Shown piece by piece: positions 10,310-21,569 of a stretch of 64,000 bases of DNA. The position numbers were made by a program, and so were the translations under genes. Source of the DNA: Odobenus rosmarus divergens (lineage: Eukaryota > Chordata > Mammalia > Carnivora > Odobenidae); the NCBI RefSeq assembly GCF_000321225.1, contig NW_004450382.1, positions 1,410,386-1,474,385 on the forward strand, written 5' to 3'. A model generated the notes under the pieces. The model was not told where the DNA came from, ran no database searches, and was given only the letters and a program-made list of their open reading frames with translations. Position 1 is the stretch's first letter, and the number at the start of each line of letters is the position of its first letter.

Positions 10310-12369
10310 TTCAGTTTTATAGTTTCTCCCCCCAATCTTTGTTGATTTAATTTTATTTTTTGAGCTTGTAGAACATTATGAACATGTTTGTGTAGTCAAA
10401 ACTAGGCAAATATGCTCAAGGGGTATTACTCTCCACCGTATCCCTCTACCATTGTAGTTAATTAATTTCACTGGTTTCTGGTTTATTCTTCCTCTATTTC
10501 TTTTTGCAAAAATAAGCAGATACATTTATGTATTTTTATTTCCCAATTCTTTATCACACAAAAAAGCATGCTCTATTTTTATTAAAAAATTTTTATTATT
10601 GAAATATAGTGGACATACAATGTTAGTTTTAGGTGTATAGCATATTGTTTGGACAGTTCTGTACATTATTTAGTGCTCACCATAAGTATAGTCACCATCT
10701 GTCACCATGCAATGTAATTACAATAATATTGACTATATTCCTTATGCTGTGCTTTTCATCTCTGTAACTTATTTATTTTATAACTGGAGGTTTGTACCTC
10801 TTAATCCCCTTCACCTATTTCACCCAGCCTCCCCACACTCCTTCTGTCTGGCAGCCACCATTGTTCTCTGTGTTTATGAGTCCATTTCCATTTGTTTATT
10901 TATTTATTTTGTTTTTTAGCTTCCACATATAAGTGAAATCATATGGTATTTGTCTTTCTTTGCCTGACTTATTTCACTTAGCGTAATACCCTCTGGGTCC
11001 ATTCATGTTGTCACAAGTAAAAAATAGCATAGTTTATATACTCTTTGGAAATTCACTTTTTTCCCCCACTTAATATATGCTGGAAATCACTCCATATCAG
11101 TTAATAGAGTTTGTTTTTTTTTAAACAACTGCACAGTACCTTAAGGTATGTATGCATTATAGTACTGTGGTTTATTCAGTCAATTTCCTATGTTTGGGTA
11201 TTATTTTGCTGCAATAAATAACCTTGCACACGATTATGTAGGTATTATTGCAGAATAAATTCTTATTAGCGGGATTGCTGGGTCAAAGGATAAAACTGCA
11301 TATGTAGCTTTGTAGTTATTGCCAAATCCCCCTTCAAAAGGTTTATACCAGTTTCCATTCTCAGCAGCAGTTTATGAGTGCCAATTTCCACATGGACTCA
11401 CCAAGAGAATGAGTTGTCATACTTTTAAATTTTTGCCCATTTAATGGGTGAGAAGTTGTAGTCAGTATATTTTTAATTTGCATTTTTTAAATTATGAGTG
11501 AATTTGAACATCTTTTCATATATTTAAGGATCATTTAAAAATTGAATGCATTTTTATATCTTTCTTTAAATTTTCTGTTGATGTCTTTTCTCCATTTTTT
11601 CCTCAGTATTTCAAAGGGCTTGTGAGGGATTTTTGCTTCAAATTGTGGAAGGGTTTTTGTTTTTTTCTCTCAGTTTTTAAAAGGACATCCAGATTTTGTT
11701 GTCTTCCTTCTTGACTTTTAGAAGTCCTTTAGCAAGTTGTCATTTGTCTTTTGACTTTATGATGTTTGGGACCATACAATTGTTTCTTCATTTTTATGTA
11801 ATCAAGTGTAACAGTCTTTTCTTTTGTTCATCTGGATTTTGATTATAGTTAAAAGCTTCCCCCCATATCCGGGTTATAGAGAAACCTACCCATGTTTTCT
11901 TCTGGTACTTGTATAGTTTCATTCTTCTACATTTAAATCTCTGAGCCATTTGAAGTTTATTCTTGTATATGGTATGAAAAGTAGACCTAATTTTATCTTT
12001 TCTTTTCCCAGTTGTCCCAAAATCATTTATTTAAAAGTCCATCCTTGCCCTTGTGATTTGAAATGCCACTTTTATCATGTGTTTCCAAACTGAGTCAGTT
12101 TCTGGACTTGCTGTTTTATTTCATTGGTCTTTCTGTGTACTCATGTGCCAGTACTGTTATGCTGTTTTACTTTTAAAGGCTTTGCATATTTTATATCTGG
12201 TAGTAATACCTACTTAGAGCTTTCCCTTTTCAGTGCTTTCTTACCTATTGTTTTGTGTCTTTTTTTCCATATGAATTAATACAACTTGTCTAGCTCCAGA
12301 AAAAAAAGTTTATTGGTGTTCATTATGTTAACTTAGGGCATACTAAAATTTTGATGATCTTACCTAACT
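10310..12369 (-). mobile_element. Old L1M, antisense, 3' end and ORF2
   Basis: Antisense L1M text such as 'cagtcaatttcctatgtttg', 'ctgggtcaaaggataaaact', 'gaacatcttttcatatat' and 'ctgagccatttgaag'. It continues in pieces at 12841-13208, 15990-16161 and 16754-16880, because younger L1s and SINEs have split it. No usable frame. Confidence 0.7.
10575..11025 (-). mobile_element. L1 3' UTR inserted in older L1
   Basis: 'tattgaaatatagtggacat', 'taggtgtatagcatattg', 'gtgctcaccataagta', 'ttccacatataagtgaaatc': L1M 3' UTR in antisense. The host resumes with 'agcatagtttatatactc', matching the 'agcatgctctatttt' left of the insert. Edges approximate. Confidence 0.65.
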
Positions 12370-12389
12370 AAGAGTGAGGTACATCTTTG

Positions 12390-12598
12390 TTTTTTTTATT
12401 TTTATTTTTAAAGATTTTATTTATTTATTTGACAGAGGGAGACACAGCGAGAGAGGGAACACAAGCAGGGGGAGTGGGAGAGGGAGAAGCAGGCTTCCTG
12501 CTGAACAGGGAGCCCAATGCGGGACTCGATCCCAGGACCCCAGGATCATGACCTGAGCCGAAGGCAGACGCTTAACGACTGAGCCACCCAGGCGCCGC
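12390..12598 (-). mobile_element. CAN-SINE
   Basis: Antisense copy flanked by a perfect 20-bp TSD (12370-12389 and 12599-12618, beginning aagagtgagg). Body is near the common subfamily consensus, so it is young. Confidence 0.97.
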
Positions 12599-12658
12599 AA
12601 GAGTGAGGTACATCTTTGAACGAGCATTTTTGATCTTTACGGAATGTTTTATGGGTTT

Positions 12659-12840
12659 TTTTCTTTTTTTAAAGATTTTATTTATTTGACAGAGAGAGAG
12701 TACAAGCAGGGGGAGCAGCAGAGGGAGAGGGAGAAGCAGGCTCTGCAGTGAGCGGGGAGCCTGACGCAGGGCTTGATCCCAGGACCCTGGGATCATGACC
12801 TGAGCTGAAGGAGACTCTTAACCGACTGAGCCACCCAGGC
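12659..12840 (-). mobile_element. CAN-SINE
   Basis: Antisense copy that stops at 'gagccacccaggc'. The last head bases are replaced by host sequence. Body 'tacaagcagggggagcagca' type. Confidence 0.92.
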
Positions 12841-13208
12841 ATATGCATTCTTATTGTTGGTCTGCTTCACCTTTTATTAAGAGTGGTATGTTAAAGCACT
12901 CTACTAGTGGTTTCTATCATTTTCTTATTTTTTCCTCTGGTGTTTCTTCTTTATATGGGTAGTTTTTGTCTTCATTTTTAATTTTGGCTTTTAACGTTAT
13001 AAAATATCTTACTTTGTTTTATTTAATAATTTTGGCCTAATTCTACATTGATAATAGGATTGCTTTCTTATTGTTTCCATTTCCTTACTATTTCTTTGCT
13101 TATTCCTTTTTTTTTTTTAAAGTATTTCTAAATATCTGTTTTAGGTGTATATCTTAATATGCAACATAGATTTAGATTTTCTTATGAGCCAATTGAAAAT
13201 CTCTTTCA
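12841..13208 (-). mobile_element. Old L1M continuation
   Basis: Antisense ORF2 5' part of the same old L1: 'gtgtatatcttaatatgcaa', 'tatgagccaattgaaaatct'. Frames destroyed. Confidence 0.5.
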
Positions 13209-13209
13209 A

Positions 13210-13318
13210 TAAGCGAATTAAGCCCATTTCCTTTTTTTTTTTTAAGATTTTATTTATTTGACAGAGAGAGAGAACACAAGTAGGCAGAGCAGCAGGCAGA
13301 GGGAGAGGGAGAAGCAGG
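13210..13318 (-). mobile_element. CAN-SINE, truncated
   Basis: Tail-side half only, from the T-run to 'gggagaagcagg', then 'tttcctttttt', which repeats the left flank (TSD-like atttccttttt). Truncated at the same body position as the copy at 4338. Confidence 0.85.
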
Positions 13319-13372
13319 TTTCCTTTTTTAAAATATTAAAATTTCCATTTCCTTTTTAAAAATTTTTTTATT

Positions 13373-13521
13373 TGGGCGCCTGGGTGGCTCAGATGGTTAA
13401 GCGTCTGCCTTCGGCTCAGGTCATGATCCTGGGGTCCTGGGATCAAGTCCCGCATCGGGCTCCCTGCTCTGCCTCTCTCTCTCTCTGTCTCTCATGAATA
13501 AATAAATAAAATCTTAAAAAA
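13373..13521 (+). mobile_element. CAN-SINE, short body variant
   Basis: Sense copy: 'gggcgcctgggtggctcaga', then a shortened CT region and a 'ctcatgaataaataaataaa' tail. The copy at 53327 shares this tail, so they look like one subfamily. Confidence 0.93.
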
Positions 13522-13927
13522 AATAAATAAAAATTTTTATTTAAATTCAATTAACATATAATGTATTATTGGTTTCAGAGGTAGAGGTCAGTGATTCATC
13601 AGTCTTATATAATACCCAGTGCTCATTACATCATGTACCTCCTTAATGTCCATTACCCATTGCCCCATTCCCCCACCTTCCTCTCTAGCAACCCTCAATT
13701 TATTTCCTGTTTGGTTTGTCTCCCTCTCTAATTTCGTCTGGTTTTATTTTTTCCTCTCTTCCCCTGTAATTCTCTGTTTTGTTTCTTAAATTCCACATAT
13801 CAGCGAGATCATATGATAATTGTCTTTCTCTGATTGGCTTATTTCACTAGCATAATACCCTCTAGTTCCATCCACATTGTTGCAGATGGCAAGATTTCAT
13901 TTTTTTGATGGCTGAGTAGTATTCCAC

Positions 13928-13953
<26 letters not shown>
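13928..13953. repeat. (TG)n microsatellite in L1
   Basis: Expanded from the L1 stretch that normally reads attccattgtgtgtatata. Confidence 0.9.
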
Positions 13954-13958
<5 letters not shown>

Positions 13959-13975
13959 ATATATCACATCTTATC

Positions 13976-14177
13976 ACTTTTTTTTTTTTTTAAAGATTTT
14001 ATTTATTTGACAGAGAGAGACACAGCTAGAGAGGGAACACAAGCAGGGGGAGTGGGAGAGAGAGAAGCAGGCTTCTTGCGGAGCAGGGAGCCCGATGTGG
14101 GGCTTGATCCCAGGACTCTAGGATCATGACCTGAGCTGAAGGCAGACGCTTAACGACTGAGCCACCCAGGTGCCCCT
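13976..14177 (-). mobile_element. CAN-SINE inside L1
   Basis: Antisense full-length copy. TSD atcacatctt on the left and accacatctt on the right, one mismatch. It splits the L1 'taccacatcttctttatcc' motif. Confidence 0.94.
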
Positions 14178-14728
14178 ACCACATCTTCTTTATCCATTCA
14201 TCTGTCGTTGGACATCTGGGCTCTTTCCATAGTTTGACTATTGTGGACATTGCTGCTATAAACATTAGGGTGCAGGTGCCCCTTCGGATCACTACATTTG
14301 TATCTTTGGGGTGCAATTTCTGGGTCGTAGGGTAGCTCTATTTTCAACCTTTTGAGGAAACTCCATACTGTTTTCCAGAGTGGTTGCACCAGCTTACATT
14401 TCCACCAACAGTGTAATAGAGTTCCCCTTTCTCCATATCCTCACCAACATCTGTTGTTTCCTGAATGGTTAATTTTAGCTATTCTGACCAGTGTGAGGTG
14501 GTATCTCATTGTATTTTTGATTTGTATTTCCCTGATGCCGAGTGATGTGGAGCATTTTTTCATGTGTCTGTTGGCCATTTGTAGGTCTTCTTTGGAAAAA
14601 TGTTTGCTTATGTCTTCTTCCCATTTCTTGACTGGATTATTTGTTCTTTGGGTGTTGAGTTTGATGAGTTCTTTATAGATTTTGGATACTAGCCCTTTAT
14701 CTGATATGTCATTTGCAAATATCTTCTC

Positions 14729-15721
14729 CTATTCTGTTGGTTGTCTTTTGGTTTTGTCGACTGTTTCTTTTGTTGTGCAAAAGCTTTTTATCTTGATGAA
14801 GTCCCAGTAGTTCATTTTTGATTTTGTTTCCCTTGCCTTTGGAGACGTGTCTAGGAAGAAGTTGCTGCAGCCGAGGTCACAGAGGTTGCTGCCTGTAATC
14901 TCCCCTAGGATTTTGATGGATTCCTGTCTCACATTTAGGTCTTTCATCCATTTTGAGTCTATTTTTGTGTTTGGTATAAGGAAATGGTCCAGTTTCATTC
15001 TTCTGCATGTGGCTGTCCAGTTTTCCCAACACAATTTGTTGAAGAGATTGTCTTTTTCTTTTTTTTCCATTGGACATTCTTTCCTGCTTTGTCGAAGATT
15101 AGTTGACCATAGAGTTGAGGGTCCATTTCTGGGCTTTCTATTCTGTTCCATTTATCTATGTGTCTTGGTGATTACAGCTTTGTAATGGAGTTTGAAGTCT
15201 GGGATTGTGATGCTACCAGTTTTAGTTTTCCTTTTCAACATTCTTTTGGCTATCCGGGGTCTTTTCTGGTTCCATACAAATTTTAGGATTATTTGTTCCA
15301 GCTCTGTGAAAAAAGTTGATGGTATTTTCATAGGGATTGCATTGACTGTATAGATTGCTTTGGGTAGCATAGACATTTTAACAATATTTATTCTTCTAAT
15401 CCATGAGCATGGAACATTTTTCCATTTCTCTGTGTCTTCCTCAGTTCCTTTCCTGAGTGTTCTATAGTTTTATGAGTACAGATCCTTTGCCTCTTTGGTT
15501 AGGTTTATTCCTAGGTATTTTATGGTTTTGAGTGCAATTGTAAATGGGATTGACTCCTTAATTTCTCTTTCTTCTGTCTCATTGTTAGTATATAGAAATG
15601 CAACTGATTTCTGTGCTTTGATTTTATATCCTGCCACTTTGCTAAATTCCTGTTTGAGTTCTAGCAATTTTGGGGTAGAGTCTTTTGGGTTTTCCACATA
15701 GAGTATCATGTCATCTGCAAA
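14729..15721 (-). pseudogene. L1 ORF2 relic (RT to C-terminal region)
   Basis: Minus-strand frames 14729-15151, 15152-15376 and 15470-15709 are successive pieces of L1 ORF2. The reverse-transcriptase active-site box F-A-D-D is encoded at 15710-15721, with D-D intact, followed by M-I-L-Y-V. Downstream pieces hold the conserved '[13 protein letters not shown]' region and the C-terminal stretch. Stops and frameshifts separate the pieces, and the N-terminal endonuclease is absent, so the element cannot retrotranspose. Inactive retrotransposon, not a host gene. Confidence 0.85.
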
Positions 15722-15989
15722 AAGTGAGAGTTTGACTTCTTCATTGCCAATTTGGATGCCTTTTATTTCTTTTTGTTGTCTGATTGCTGAGGCTAGGACT
15801 TCTAATACTATGTTGAACCGCAGTGGTTATAGTGGACATCCCTGCCATGTTCCTGACCTTAGGGAAAAAGCTGTCAGTTTTTCCCCATTGAGAATGATAT
15901 TTCGTGTGGGCTTTTCCTATATGTTAAGCTCATTTCCACTTACTGATGTGACTGACATATTTGATCTGAATGCTATTGTATTATTATTT

Positions 15990-16161
15990 ATGTTTTAATT
16001 AGCTGTATTATATACTGGGAGGTTTTCTTTTTTCTATGCCTTTGTTCTTTTAAGATTTCTTTTGGCATATGAAAAATATATTTTTTATTCTAGTGGTTAT
16101 CTTTATGTTTATACTTTTTATCATGCCTACAATAATTTTTTTAACTTAATCTTTTGCTTTT
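15990..16161 (-). mobile_element. Old L1M continuation
   Basis: Antisense L1M text between the younger L1 and a SINE cluster: 'tagtggttatctttatgttt', 'atcatgcctacaataatttt'. Confidence 0.45.
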
Positions 16162-16207
16162 TGGTTTGTCACTTTTATTTTTAATTTTTTTAAAAACTTT
16201 ATTTTTA

Positions 16208-16413
16208 GGGCGCCTGAGTGGCTCAGTTGGTTGAGCGACTGCCTTCGGCTCAGGTCATGATCCCGGAGTCCCGGGATCGAGTCCCGCATCGGGCTCCCTG
16301 TTCAGCAGGGAGTCTGCTTCTCCCTCTGACCCTCCCCCTTCTCATGTTCTCTCTCTCTATCTCATTCTCTCTCTCAAATAAATAAATAAATAAATCTTTA
16401 AAAAAACAAAAAC
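16208..16413 (+). mobile_element. CAN-SINE, inner sense copy
   Basis: Inserted in the old SINE. TSD aaaaactttattttta on both sides (from 16192 and from 16414). Head 'gggcgcctgagtggctcag', tail with AAATAAATAAATAAATAAAT and AAAAAC units. Confidence 0.95.
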
Positions 16414-16429
16414 AAAAACTTTATTTTTA

Positions 16430-16636
16430 TTTTTTTATTTTTTTAAAGATTTTTCTTTATTTATTTGACAGAGAGAGAGACAGCAAGAGAGGGAACACAA
16501 GCAGGGGGAGTGGGAGAGGGAGAAGCAGGCCTCCCGCTGAGCAGGGAGCCCGATGCGGACCTCGATCCCAGGACCCTGGGATCACGACCCTAGCCGAAGG
16601 CAGATGCTTAACGACTGAGCCACCCAGGCACCCAAG
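16430..16636 (-). mobile_element. CAN-SINE, inner antisense copy
   Basis: Near-consensus antisense copy placed in the T-rich tail complement of the old SINE, with 'actttattttta' repeated on both sides. Forms an inverted pair with the sense copy only about 15 bp to its left. Confidence 0.94.
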
Positions 16637-17648
16637 ACTTTATTTTTAAATAATCTCTACACCCAACGTGGGGCTCAAACCCACAATCCTGAGGTCAAGG
16701 GTCACACACTCCACTGACTGAGCCAGCCAGGCACCCCTGTGGTTTGTCAGTTTTAAATGGTATCCTTTGAATCTTACTATTACCTTTACCATAGTTAATG
16801 ATCTTATTTTACTTTCCTCTTTCTCTGTTTTTCCTCCCAGAGCATATAGCATATTACATTTATATACTATTTTGTCCTTTTAAAAATATAAGAGCTTTTA
16901 CTTATTTTTATTGAGATGAAATTCACACAACACAATCATTTTAAAGTATATAACTTACTGGCTTTTGATGCATTCATAGAGTTGTGCACCACTACCTTTC
17001 TCATATTTTGATACTTTCCCATCACCCCAGGAGAACACCCTGTATTTATTAAATTGTCATTCCTATCCTCTGGAAACCTCTAATCTGCTTTGTGTCTCTC
17101 GGGATTTGTTTATTCTGGGTATTTCATGTAAATGAATCATCCTATATGTGACCTTTTGTGTCTGGCTTCCTTCTCTTAATGTTTTCAAGTTTATCCAAGT
17201 TGTAGCATCGTACCTTTTTATTTTATGATTGAATAATATTCCATTGTATGGACATACCACACTTTGTTTACCCATTCATCAGTTGATGGATATTAGGTTG
17301 TTTCTACCTTTTGGCTGTTATGAATAACACTGCTATAAACATTTCTGTACAAGTTTCTGGGTGGTCATATGTTTTTATTTTTCTTGGGTATATACCAACG
17401 AATGTAGTTGCTGGGTCATGTGGTAATTTTGTGTTCAACTTTTTAAGGAACTGCCAAATTGTTTTCTACATTTGCTGCACCATTTTACATAGCAACCAGC
17501 AATGCAAAAGGGTTTCTCTTTCTCTACATTGTTGTCAACACTTGTTATATTCTGTTGCTTTGATTATGAGCATTATAGGGGATATGAACACTGTGGTTCT
17601 CATTTACATTTTCTTAATGACCAGTGATATTAAACATCTTTTAATGAG

Positions 17649-17844
17649 GGGTGCCTGCGTGGCGCAGTCAGTTAAGTGTCCAGCTCTTGGTTTCAACTCT
17701 GATTGTGGGATCGAGCCCTGTGTTGGGATCTGTGCTCAGTGTGGAATCTGCTTTGGACTCTCTCTCCCTCTCCCTCTGCACCCCCTTTTCCCCCTACTAG
17801 CTCATGTGCTCTCTCTCTCTGGAATAAAGAAATAAATCTTAAAA
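17649..17844 (+). mobile_element. CAN-SINE with dog-like head
   Basis: Head reads 'gcctgcgtggcgcagtcag', with GGCGCAG in place of GGCTCAG as in dog-type SINEC. 'ccagctcttggtttcaactc' marks an older lineage. The outer TSD ttttaatgag lies at 17639-17648 and again at 18055-18064. Confidence 0.9.
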
Positions 17845-17856
17845 CCCAAACGTTTT

Positions 17857-18041
17857 TCAAATGATTTTATTTGTTTGACAGAGAGAGCCAGAGAGCACAA
17901 GTGGGGAGAATGGCAGAGGGAAAGGGAGAAGCGGTCTCCCCTGTGAGCAGGGAGCCCCACACAGGGCTTGATCCCAGGACCCTGGGATCATGACCTGAGC
18001 TGAAGGCCAATGCTTAACTGACTGAGCCACTGAGGCACCCC
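17857..18041 (-). mobile_element. CAN-SINE in the tail of a sense SINE
   Basis: Antisense copy inserted in the A-rich tail of the 17649 SINE. 'aacccaaa' occurs on both sides. The two SINEs form a close inverted repeat. Confidence 0.92.
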
Positions 18042-19914
18042 AACCCAAATATTTTTTAATGAGTTTTTTATAGCAGCTTTTTATGGTAGTCTAAAAGTTA
18101 TTATATTATTAATTTGTGTTTTCACATGATTTTAAGGGGGAAGTGGACACAATGTTGTTTTGTAAAATAAGTAATAAACTTGAAATAGATTTATTACAAA
18201 GATACATGTCATTTTTTAATATGAACAAATATTTGTGTTTGTACTCCCATGTGGGTGTCCTGGATAATGCCCCTGTTATAGATAAATGAAAGCAAGATTT
18301 AACTCATGTAATACTGTTAATGTATGTGTTTTTTCACATTATATTTTTAATTTAACTTGTTTACCTTAATGAATTTTGTTAGAAAGGTCTTAAAAGGCTT
18401 ATATGTTCTGTCTTTTACTTATTAGATAATGCTATGTAATGTGTACCAATATGTAACATTACTTTCACCTATAAATCATAAATTTAACGACATGGCATAG
18501 GGGTTTAGTATACCTTATGTTGGCATAGTCACCCCATAAAGATCTATGCTAAATTGTATGTTCAGTTGATGGCATTTATCATTGAGTCTGATAAGGTAGT
18601 ATTATCTTTCAGTTAGTACTTGTAGATTACTGTGTTTTTAACAATTAGGTATTTTGAAGAGTTTGTTTTCTTTTGTCACTCTCCTAAGCAGCTGTGATCT
18701 TGTGGTATGTTGATTCAAATTGACAGGAGAAAAAGTTAATATAAATATTACAGGACAAGTACTATATTATAAGAAAAAGTGTCTATTTGGTGTATCATAA
18801 AAGGGTTCAGTGTCTACCTTTAAGAAAGGAGAGGCCACTGAAAATTAGCTGTCCAAGCGAGGGTATCACTGTATATAGCTTTGTCTGCTCCTTTTAGAGA
18901 AACTTCATATGCTCTAGAATATGCAGTTAGCAAAGCTTTGGATCTCACAAAAGCCTGAATACATCTTTGATTGGTTATATATTAAAGGAAATAGCCCACA
19001 GCATGGTGCCAGACAAGTGTAGAGCCCAACCAATTTGATCCTTAAGCAGGGAGAAGAATTCTATTCATCATTAAGAGGTTGGATTGTAAAATGTTGTAAT
19101 TATTTCGGCCTAAATTGGTTTAAAGCTGGTTTTTTTTTTTTCAATAAAACTTCTCTTCAAATTGCCAGGCAAGAAGACAGTTTTCATTTTGATGACCTTT
19201 CCTGCATTGTGTTTTTCTTCAAGTCCTCCCACCCTACCCTGTAGCCTACTCTGTTTACTGTTCAAAGCTGAATCATAATGTGCATCTGGAGGGATCCTGA
19301 ATCATGTGACTGACTGAAGTGTCTCTTGTCATTTATTAACATTCTTTGAATATCTAATTTTGACATAGTATTTGGTTATATCATGAAGAAACTTGCTCCT
19401 GATCTTGACTATTTTAGAGATGGGTGTATATTTAAAATTATTTTTTCTCTTTTTTGTTTATATAAAATTTTTTTTGGTTTTGTTTTTAAATTACAAGATG
19501 GAACAAAGAGTGACAGCCACATTAGGCCTTGACAGAGATCTTTTTACTTGAAGGACTACTCCTGTAATGAATGATTTTTATTCAAGTGAATATTCATATA
19601 TTTCTCTGACTCTAATTTGTATGAAATGACAGACTGCAGACCATTTTGTTTGATTACAGTCCCTTCACCTTCATTATCTTTTATGTCTATTTAAACTCTG
19701 GACTTGCCATATCCATCTTGACCCTCCCCCCACATCTCTCTGTTTGTATTTTCTTTCATTGCAATTTTCTTCTTTTCTCTTCTGTGGGCATTCACAGATT
19801 GTTTTTGGAGTTCATTAAAAAGGGAGTGTGTTGTCTGGGTAGAAAATTACATTTGCATGCCTGAGAGAGGCCTAAGGGTTTTTGTGGGATTTGGCAAGGG
19901 TCCTGGCTCCCCCT

Positions 19915-19927
19915 CCCCCCCCCCCCC
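19915..19927. repeat. C13 homopolymer
   Basis: Run of C preceded by ctccccct. Confidence 0.9.
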
Positions 19928-20217
19928 GTTTTGGGAGGGAGGAATGAGAAAGGGGTAATAATAAGAAGGGATTTTTGGAAAGGAGCAAAGTAAGAGTTGT
20001 TGAGGTGATTTCTTCTGTCCCCATTTTTTCTTTCCATATTATATACATCTAACTGATTTTCTTTTCTCTTTTTCTGCATGTATAAACCACTTGATTAACA
20101 ATGGAACAGATTAGAAGCCTTTCTTAGAACTATTTTGAATGCACGTAGAGTTCTGCAAAGCAGGGACCTTTCCTATGATGGTAATTGTACATTTACTAGT
20201 GAAGCTGGCAAAGTTGC

Positions 20218-20218
20218 A

Positions 20219-20246
<28 letters not shown>
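20218..20246. repeat. (TA)n microsatellite
   Basis: About 14 TA units, pure. Confidence 0.95.
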
Positions 20247-20249
<3 letters not shown>

Positions 20250-20744
20250 CCCCCTTTTCTTTGTAGTGATTGGAGTGGCGTTTATATACGAAAATTATTT
20301 CTTCAATATGACATTTCATGTAAACTGGTATTTACTTAGAAAGTTTAGCCATGTTTTGAATTAGAATTTCTCACAGAATTTAGGTTTTTAGGTATATTTA
20401 ACCCTTTCTGAAGTTGATAATGTTCATCTTTTTATTAAAGATAATAAAACCTGTATTAATAAAAAAAAGATGACATCTTATCCAAAACTTTTCATTTATG
20501 CCCAAGGACTCTATATTACAGCAGTGAAAACTCAGGAAAATTCAGCTAGGTTTATAGTTAATACTAGAAATTGAGTGGTATAGGACCAAGGATGATCATG
20601 TTGTGGGTCAGGAGTGGAGAGGGAAATCAGGGAATTAATTTGTGCTGTATCGGATATTCATAGGAAAGTGAGTTGATTTATAATAGACCAATAGAGTTAA
20701 ATCCTTTTTTTTTAAGTCTGACTGACTTACTATATTTTATCCAT

Positions 20745-20880
20745 TTAGCAAATATTTTTATTTGAATACAGACTGTTCCATATACTCCCCTAACTACCAA
20801 GACTGCAGAGAGATAAGTAAGATATAATAGCTGTCCTTAGGGAGCTTATAGTCAGTATGAGTATGTATATTTGCAGTTGT
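20745..20880 (-). repeat. L2 3'-end relic
   Basis: 'atttagcaaatattttta', 'gactgttccatatactcc', 'tagctgtccttagggagctt', 'atagtcagtatgag': antisense L2 tail, diverged. Confidence 0.4.
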
Positions 20881-20990
20881 GTGTATATAATATCCATGAA
20901 GTCTGGAAACATAGATATTTATATATATATTTAAAATCAAAGAAGTCCTTGATGACAGGTATATTTGCCTGTTACTTTTTAGTTACCATA

Positions 20991-21036
20991 TGGTGTGTGT
21001 TTGTGTGTGTATGTGTATGTGTGTTTGTGTGTGAAC
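20991..21036. repeat. Imperfect TG microsatellite
   Basis: TG array broken by TT and AT units. Confidence 0.9.
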
Positions 21037-21289
21037 AAAGTTGATAGTGTAAGTGCTTAGAAAAGCTGTATGCAGAATAATTTGGACTGCATCATCAACT
21101 TCATTCTCTATTGGATATTCCCATTATCAGATAAACATACTTTTATTTCTTGCCTCTTAAAAAAATCTTTTTAAAACTCTGTTAATTTCTGTCAGCTATT
21201 GTTCTATTTCTTTATTATCTGTAGCAAAACTTTAAGAGGTTTCTATACTTGTTAACTCCCCATTTCTCTCCTCCTATTTTCTTTTAAAC

Positions 21290-21560
21290 CCATTTCAGCC
21301 AGTGTTGACTATACTATTCCCAATCTGTCCTCATCAAAGTCACCAATGACCTCTACATTGCTAATTGTCATTTCTTAGTCCTTGTCTAATTTGACTATCA
21401 GTAGTAGTGATAACTGCTATCATAGTAGTATTTGATCACTCCTTCATCCTTGATTTATTTTCTTCACAAGGTTTCCAGGATAGACATTTTCTTAGTTTTT
21501 CTCTTTCCTCATTGGTACCTACTTCTCAGTCTCTTTTACTTGTTCTTCCCCTTCTCTTTT
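21290..21560 (+). repeat. L2 reverse-transcriptase relic
   Basis: Sense L2: 'tcatcaaagtcaccaatgac', 'ctctacattgctaa', 'ttgatcactccttcatcctt', 'caaggtttccaggata', 'ctcagtctcttttactt'. This is the segment just upstream of the RT catalytic box. Same L2 region, opposite strand, as at 59900-60300. Confidence 0.65.
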
Positions 21561-21569
21561 TCCCCTTAA

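Larger units (their letters stand above)
13530..15985 (-). mobile_element. L1, youngest-looking long copy, 5' truncated
   Basis: Antisense carnivore L1: 3' UTR from 13530 ('acccagtgctcattacatc', 'ttccacatatcagcgagatc'), then ORF2 leftover to about 15985. Interrupted by a TG tract and a SINE at 13976-14177. ORF2 pieces are long but broken by stops and shifts. It sits inside an older L1M. Confidence 0.85.
16176..16739 (-). mobile_element. CAN-SINE, old short form, split twice
   Basis: The outer element survives as pieces around two inner SINEs; its head part is 16640-16737 ('aataatctctacacccaacg' to 'gccagccaggcacccc'). TSD tggtttgtcacttt / tggtttgtcagttt at 16162-16175 and 16740-16753. The 'aatctctacacccaacgtgg' body marks a separate, older subfamily. 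Confidence 0.85.
16885..18070 (-). mobile_element. L1M 3' end, antisense, hosting two SINEs
   Basis: 'ttattgagatgaaattcaca', 'gtgcaccactacctttctc', 'ataatattccattgtatgga', 'caccattttacatagcaacc', 'gtgatattaaacatctttta'. Interrupted at 17649-18051. Confidence 0.75.
18071..20740. other. Repeat-poor interval
   Basis: The longest stretch in the window without a repeat I recognise, apart from a C13 run (19915-19927) and a TA microsatellite. No splice-framed open exon is evident. The segment 18820-19160 has higher complexity than its surroundings and is the best candidate for conserved non-coding DNA, but this is a guess. Confidence 0.4.

Noticed and set aside
12390..12598. tRNA gene
   Set aside because: The tRNA-like part belongs to a SINE head (tRNA-Lys derived), in dozens of copies, without an intact cloverleaf.
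14352..14678. Forward 108-codon frame with a hydrophobic stretch
   Set aside because: It is the complement of L1 ORF2. The same pattern recurs at 62560 and 43082 wherever this L1 part is present.
20218..20246. TATA-type promoter
   Set aside because: It is a TA microsatellite with no initiator context, downstream exon or CpG island.
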